Source of the DNA: Rhodanobacter humi
GTDB lineage: Bacteria > Pseudomonadota > Gammaproteobacteria > Xanthomonadales > Rhodanobacteraceae
Assembly (NCBI RefSeq): GCF_041107455.1
Contig: NZ_JBGBPY010000001.1
Location: forward strand, 3,534,001-3,598,000
Direction: 5' to 3'
DNA: 64,000 bases
Part shown: positions 61,399-64,000 of the stretch, piece by piece
Layout: each line of letters opens with the position of its first letter
Position numbering within the stretch: the first letter of the stretch is position 1
Made by a program: the position numbers and the translations under genes
Notes under the pieces: generated by a model
Seen by the model: only the letters and a program-made list of their open reading frames with translations
Told to the model about the DNA's origin: nothing
Database searches by the model: none

Positions 61399-62850
61399 AT
61401 GAGCGCCCACGACATCCGTTCCGCCGTCCGCCCCGATCCCGACCAGCCGATGGTCGACATCGCCGACTACGTGGCCGACTGCCGGATCGAATCGAAGGAG
61501 GCCTACGACACCGCTCGCTACATGCTGCTGGACTCGCTGGCCACCGCGATGATGGCGATGAAGTTCCCCGAGTGCGTGAAGCACCTCGGGCCGCTGGTAC
61601 CGGGCGCCACGTTGCCGGGCGGCGCGCGCGTGCCGGGCACCAGCCACGAGCTGGACCCGGCGCAGGCCGCGTTCGCGATCGGCACGCAGATCCGCTGGCT
61701 GGACTTCAACGACACCTGGCTGGCGGCCGAGTGGGGTCATCCGTCGGACAACCTCGGCGCCATTCTCGCCGTGGCCGACTGGCTGGGTCGCAAGGCCGAG
61801 CGCGAGGGCGGCCGGGCGCTGACCGTGCGCGACGTGCTGGGCTACGCGATCAAGGCGCACGAGATCCAGGGCTGCTACGCGCTGAGGAACAGCTTCAACC
61901 GCGTCGGCCAGGACCACGTGATCCTGGTACGGCTGGCTTCCACCGCGGTGGCCACGCACATGCTGGGCGGCGACAAGGAGCAGATCGTCACCGCCGTGTC
62001 GCACAGCTGGATCGACAACGGCGCGCTGCGCGCCTACCGCCACGCGCCGAACACCGGGCCGCGCAAGAGCTGGGCCGCGGGTGACGCCTGCCGCCGCGCC
62101 GTCACCCATGCGATCAACGCGGTGTACCGCGGCGTAGTCGGTTATCCGTCGGCGCTGTCGGCGAAGACCTGGGGCTATTACGACGTGGCCTTCAAGGGCA
62201 AGCCGTTCGAGTTCGAGCGCCCGTTCGGCAGTTACGTGATGGAGAACGTGCTGTTCAAGATCAGCTTCCCGGCCGAGTTCCACGCGCAGACCGCGGTGGA
62301 ATGCGCGATGCAGCTGCACGGCCAGGTCGCCGGCAAGCTGGACCAGATCGAAAAGGTGGCGATCGAGACCCAGGAAGCCGGTTGCCGCATCATCGACAAG
62401 ACCGGCCCGCTGGCCAACTACGCCGATCGCGACCACTGCATCCAGTACATGGTGGCGTTGCCGCTGATCTTCGGCCGCCTCACCGCGGACGACTACAACG
62501 ACGACGTGGCCGCCGATCCGCGCATCGACGCGCTGCGCGAGAAGATGACGGTGAGCGAGAACCCGCAGTTCACCCGGGACTACTTCGACCCCGACAAGCG
62601 CTACATCGGCAATTCGGTGCAGGTGTTCTTCAAGGACGGCAGCAGCACCGGGAAGGTGTCCATCGACTATCCGATCGGCCACCGCAAACGCCGCGCCGAG
62701 GGCATCCCGGTGCTGCTGAAGAAATTCGAGGCGGCCATGCGCAGCCATCTGCCGGCGCACAAGGTCAGGGCGATCCTCGAAGCCAGCCGCGATCCGGCGC
62801 AACTGGACGCGATGCCGATCCAGCAGTTCCTCGGCTTGTTCACGCTCTGA
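61399..62850 (+). CDS. prpD: 2-methylcitrate dehydratase PrpD
   Basis: PrpD dehydrates 2-methylcitrate toward 2-methylaconitate in propionate breakdown. The 483-residue MmgE/PrpD-family protein has DIADYVADCRIESKEAYDTA, a RWLDFNDTWLAAEWGHPSDN active-site stretch, SWIDNGALRAYRHAPNTGPR and KSWAAGDACRRAVTHAINAV. These are hallmark PrpD sequences. It stands apart from prpE, prpB and prpC, between terC and an OmpA gene, with no cis-encoded aconitase or AcnD in the window. The ATG at 61399 follows CGCGAGAACCGTC. Confidence 0.95.
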   Translation: MSAHDIRSAVRPDPDQPMVDIADYVADCRIESKEAYDTARYMLLDSLATAMMAMKFPECVKHLGPLVPGATLPGGARVPGTSHELDPAQAAFAIGTQIRWLDFNDTWLAAEWGHPSDNLGAILAVADWLGRKAEREGGRALTVRDVLGYAIKAHEIQGCYALRNSFNRVGQDHVILVRLASTAVATHMLGGDKEQIVTAVSHSWIDNGALRAYRHAPNTGPRKSWAAGDACRRAVTHAINAVYRGVVGYPSALSAKTWGYYDVAFKGKPFEFERPFGSYVMENVLFKISFPAEFHAQTAVECAMQLHGQVAGKLDQIEKVAIETQEAGCRIIDKTGPLANYADRDHCIQYMVALPLIFGRLTADDYNDDVAADPRIDALREKMTVSENPQFTRDYFDPDKRYIGNSVQVFFKDGSSTGKVSIDYPIGHRKRRAEGIPVLLKKFEAAMRSHLPAHKVRAILEASRDPAQLDAMPIQQFLGLFTL

Positions 62851-62912
62851 ATACGCACTGGCGGCAAATCTCGCCAAGGCTTGTGCTGCCTGGCAATAAC
62901 AGACAGCGCAAA

Positions 62913-62943
62913 TTGTCACAGACCATCTGTAACGTGTTATATT
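62913..62943 (+). promoter_or_regulatory. Candidate sigma-70 promoter of the OmpA-family gene
   Basis: TTGTCA and TATATT lie 19 bp apart in an AT-rich stretch about 95 bp before the start codon. An ACAGACCATCTGT palindrome falls between the boxes and could be an operator. The spacing is longer than ideal. Confidence 0.4.
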
Positions 62944-63038
62944 TGTGTAAAGACGAATGGATCAATCCGGTTCGAGCGAGAGTCGCCGCATCGGAAAGCC
63001 GTTGCGATTGTTTCAATACCAAAAAAGGGAGAGACCTG

Positions 63039-64000
63039 ATGAAGCACAAGGGCCTTTATTTCATGGTTGCCCTGGCCTTGGGCGGCGTGGGTGCCGTCCA
63101 TGCGCAGGACAACACGGCGACGACCGCGGCCAGCAGCGACAACGCTGCCGCACCGGCATGGCCGAACGGCTTCGATGACCGCTGGTACATCGCGCCGACC
63201 ATCGGCGGCTACTACAACGACACGGACCGCAACACCCACAGCCGCCAGTTCTACTATGGCCTCGGCGTGGGCAAGTTCATTTCGTCCAACACCTCGCTGG
63301 ATCTGTTCTTCGACCGTACCAAGCGCAAGATCGACCACAACGCCGGCAACTGGGCCAGCAACAACGTGGGCGTCGCCGTGCGCTACTACCTGGGCAGCAC
63401 CGCGTGGCGCCCCTACCTGCTGGCGGGCGTGATGGGCAGCCATCACAAGAACCCGGCGGACAGCGGCTGGGATCCGGCGGCCGAACTGGGCCTGGGTCTG
63501 TCCAAGTCGGTGACCGACAGCTCCGACGTGCGCGTGGAAGGCGGTTACCGCTACGACTGGGACAACAAGAGCCAGCCGAGCAAGAGCGGCTACGGCGACT
63601 GGTTCCTGGGCCTGAGCATCGTGTCGCGCTTCGGCGCGGTGCCGGCCGCTCCGGCTCCGGCGGCTGCGCCGCCGCCGGCTCCGGCCCCGGCTCCGGTGGA
63701 AGCGCCCGCGCCGCAGAAGGTGGTGATCGACCTGCGTGGCGTGAACTTCAAGTTCGACTATCCGAAGAAGGGCCAGGTGCACGCGTCGGAAATCGACAAG
63801 GCGCTGGCCGTGCCGACGTCGGACTCGATCGCGATCCTGGATCAGGCGGTGGATACGCTGAAGCGCTATCCGGACGTGCACGTGACGGTGGCGGGTTACA
63901 CTGACTCGAAGGGCAAGCCGGACTACAACCAGGCGCTGTCGGAGCGTCGTGCGCAGATCGTGTACGACTACCTGACCAGCCACGGCGTCACCGCGAACCG
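63039..64000 (+). CDS. OmpA-family outer-membrane porin (runs off the window)
   Basis: An OprF/OmpA-type protein, 320 residues visible. A Sec signal (KHKGLYFMVALALGGVGAVHA) is followed by an eight-stranded barrel domain (RWYIAPTIGGYYNDTDRNTH, YYGLGVGKFISSNTSLDLFF, RPYLLAGVMGSHH). A Pro/Ala linker (residues about 205-225) leads to an OmpA-like peptidoglycan-binding domain (VVIDLRGVNFKFDYPKKGQV, VTVAGYTDSKGKPDYNQALS, ERRAQIVYDYL). The C-terminus is cut by the window edge. It anchors the outer membrane to peptidoglycan and forms a small pore. AAAAGGGAGAGACCTG precedes the ATG. Confidence 0.93.
   Translation, partial: MKHKGLYFMVALALGGVGAVHAQDNTATTAASSDNAAAPAWPNGFDDRWYIAPTIGGYYNDTDRNTHSRQFYYGLGVGKFISSNTSLDLFFDRTKRKIDHNAGNWASNNVGVAVRYYLGSTAWRPYLLAGVMGSHHKNPADSGWDPAAELGLGLSKSVTDSSDVRVEGGYRYDWDNKSQPSKSGYGDWFLGLSIVSRFGAVPAAPAPAAAPPPAPAPAPVEAPAPQKVVIDLRGVNFKFDYPKKGQVHASEIDKALAVPTSDSIAILDQAVDTLKRYPDVHVTVAGYTDSKGKPDYNQALSERRAQIVYDYLTSHGVTAN

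Overview
The window is GC-rich DNA with densely packed genes, most likely from the chromosome of a gammaproteobacterium of the Xanthomonadales, probably Rhodanobacteraceae. This rests on the xanthomonad-type copL-copA-copB order, the housekeeping genes (mfd, typA, mdh, rlmJ) and the many short palindromic intergenic repeats. The genus cannot be fixed from the sequence alone. I saw no rRNA, tRNA, CRISPR array, prophage or intact insertion sequence.

Layout. 1-5.3 kb: 5'-terminal part of mfd, a GNAT protein, trmO, an Slp-type lipoprotein and rlmJ. 5.4-11.1 kb: a metal block with copL-copA-copB, a cytochrome c, a GDCCVxC protein, and a divergent dmeF/dmeR pair around a palindromic operator. 11.1-21.6 kb: a LysR/oxidoreductase divergon, an EamA permease, a YqjI/YqjH-like iron-nickel pair, a methyltransferase, a cyclophilin, a 2OG-Fe(II) oxygenase, cycA and a PadR-HAAS operon. 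21.7-28.0 kb: an amidohydrolase, then a lower-GC patch with a relic toxin-antitoxin-like locus, orphan membrane proteins and a partial gene duplication. 28.3-33.5 kb: a DUF1501/DUF1800 pair, a methyltransferase and an OprB-type porin. 33.6-39.4 kb: a tripartite heavy-metal RND efflux operon. 40-55.4 kb: AIM24, typA, ppiB, an aminotransferase, mdh, prpE, ahpCF, a dicarboxylate symporter, prpB and prpC. 55.7-60.4 kb: a five-gene secretion/fibre cluster. 60.4-64 kb: TerC under a yybP-ykoY riboswitch, prpD, and a truncated OmpA-family gene.

The most unusual locus is 55.7-60.4 kb. It encodes three small secreted proteins, a periplasmic C39 peptidase and an outer-membrane barrel with an N-terminal coiled coil. 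The last two resemble FapD and FapF of the Pseudomonas functional amyloid system. The three secreted proteins do not look like FapB/FapC. They share a C-terminal V-(I/A)-Q-N type motif, and two carry a bacteriocin-leader-like double-glycine site downstream of an ordinary Sec signal. That suggests the C39 peptidase trims them in the periplasm. A sigma-54-like promoter lies about 190 bp upstream.

A second theme is repeat elements invading genes. One palindrome is read in frame inside mfd, a larger repeat occupies the usual Met-rich region of CopA, and another supplies the C-terminus and stop of the RND outer-membrane factor. Propionate catabolism (prpE, prpB, prpC, prpD) is complete for its core steps but spread over 15 kb among unrelated genes.
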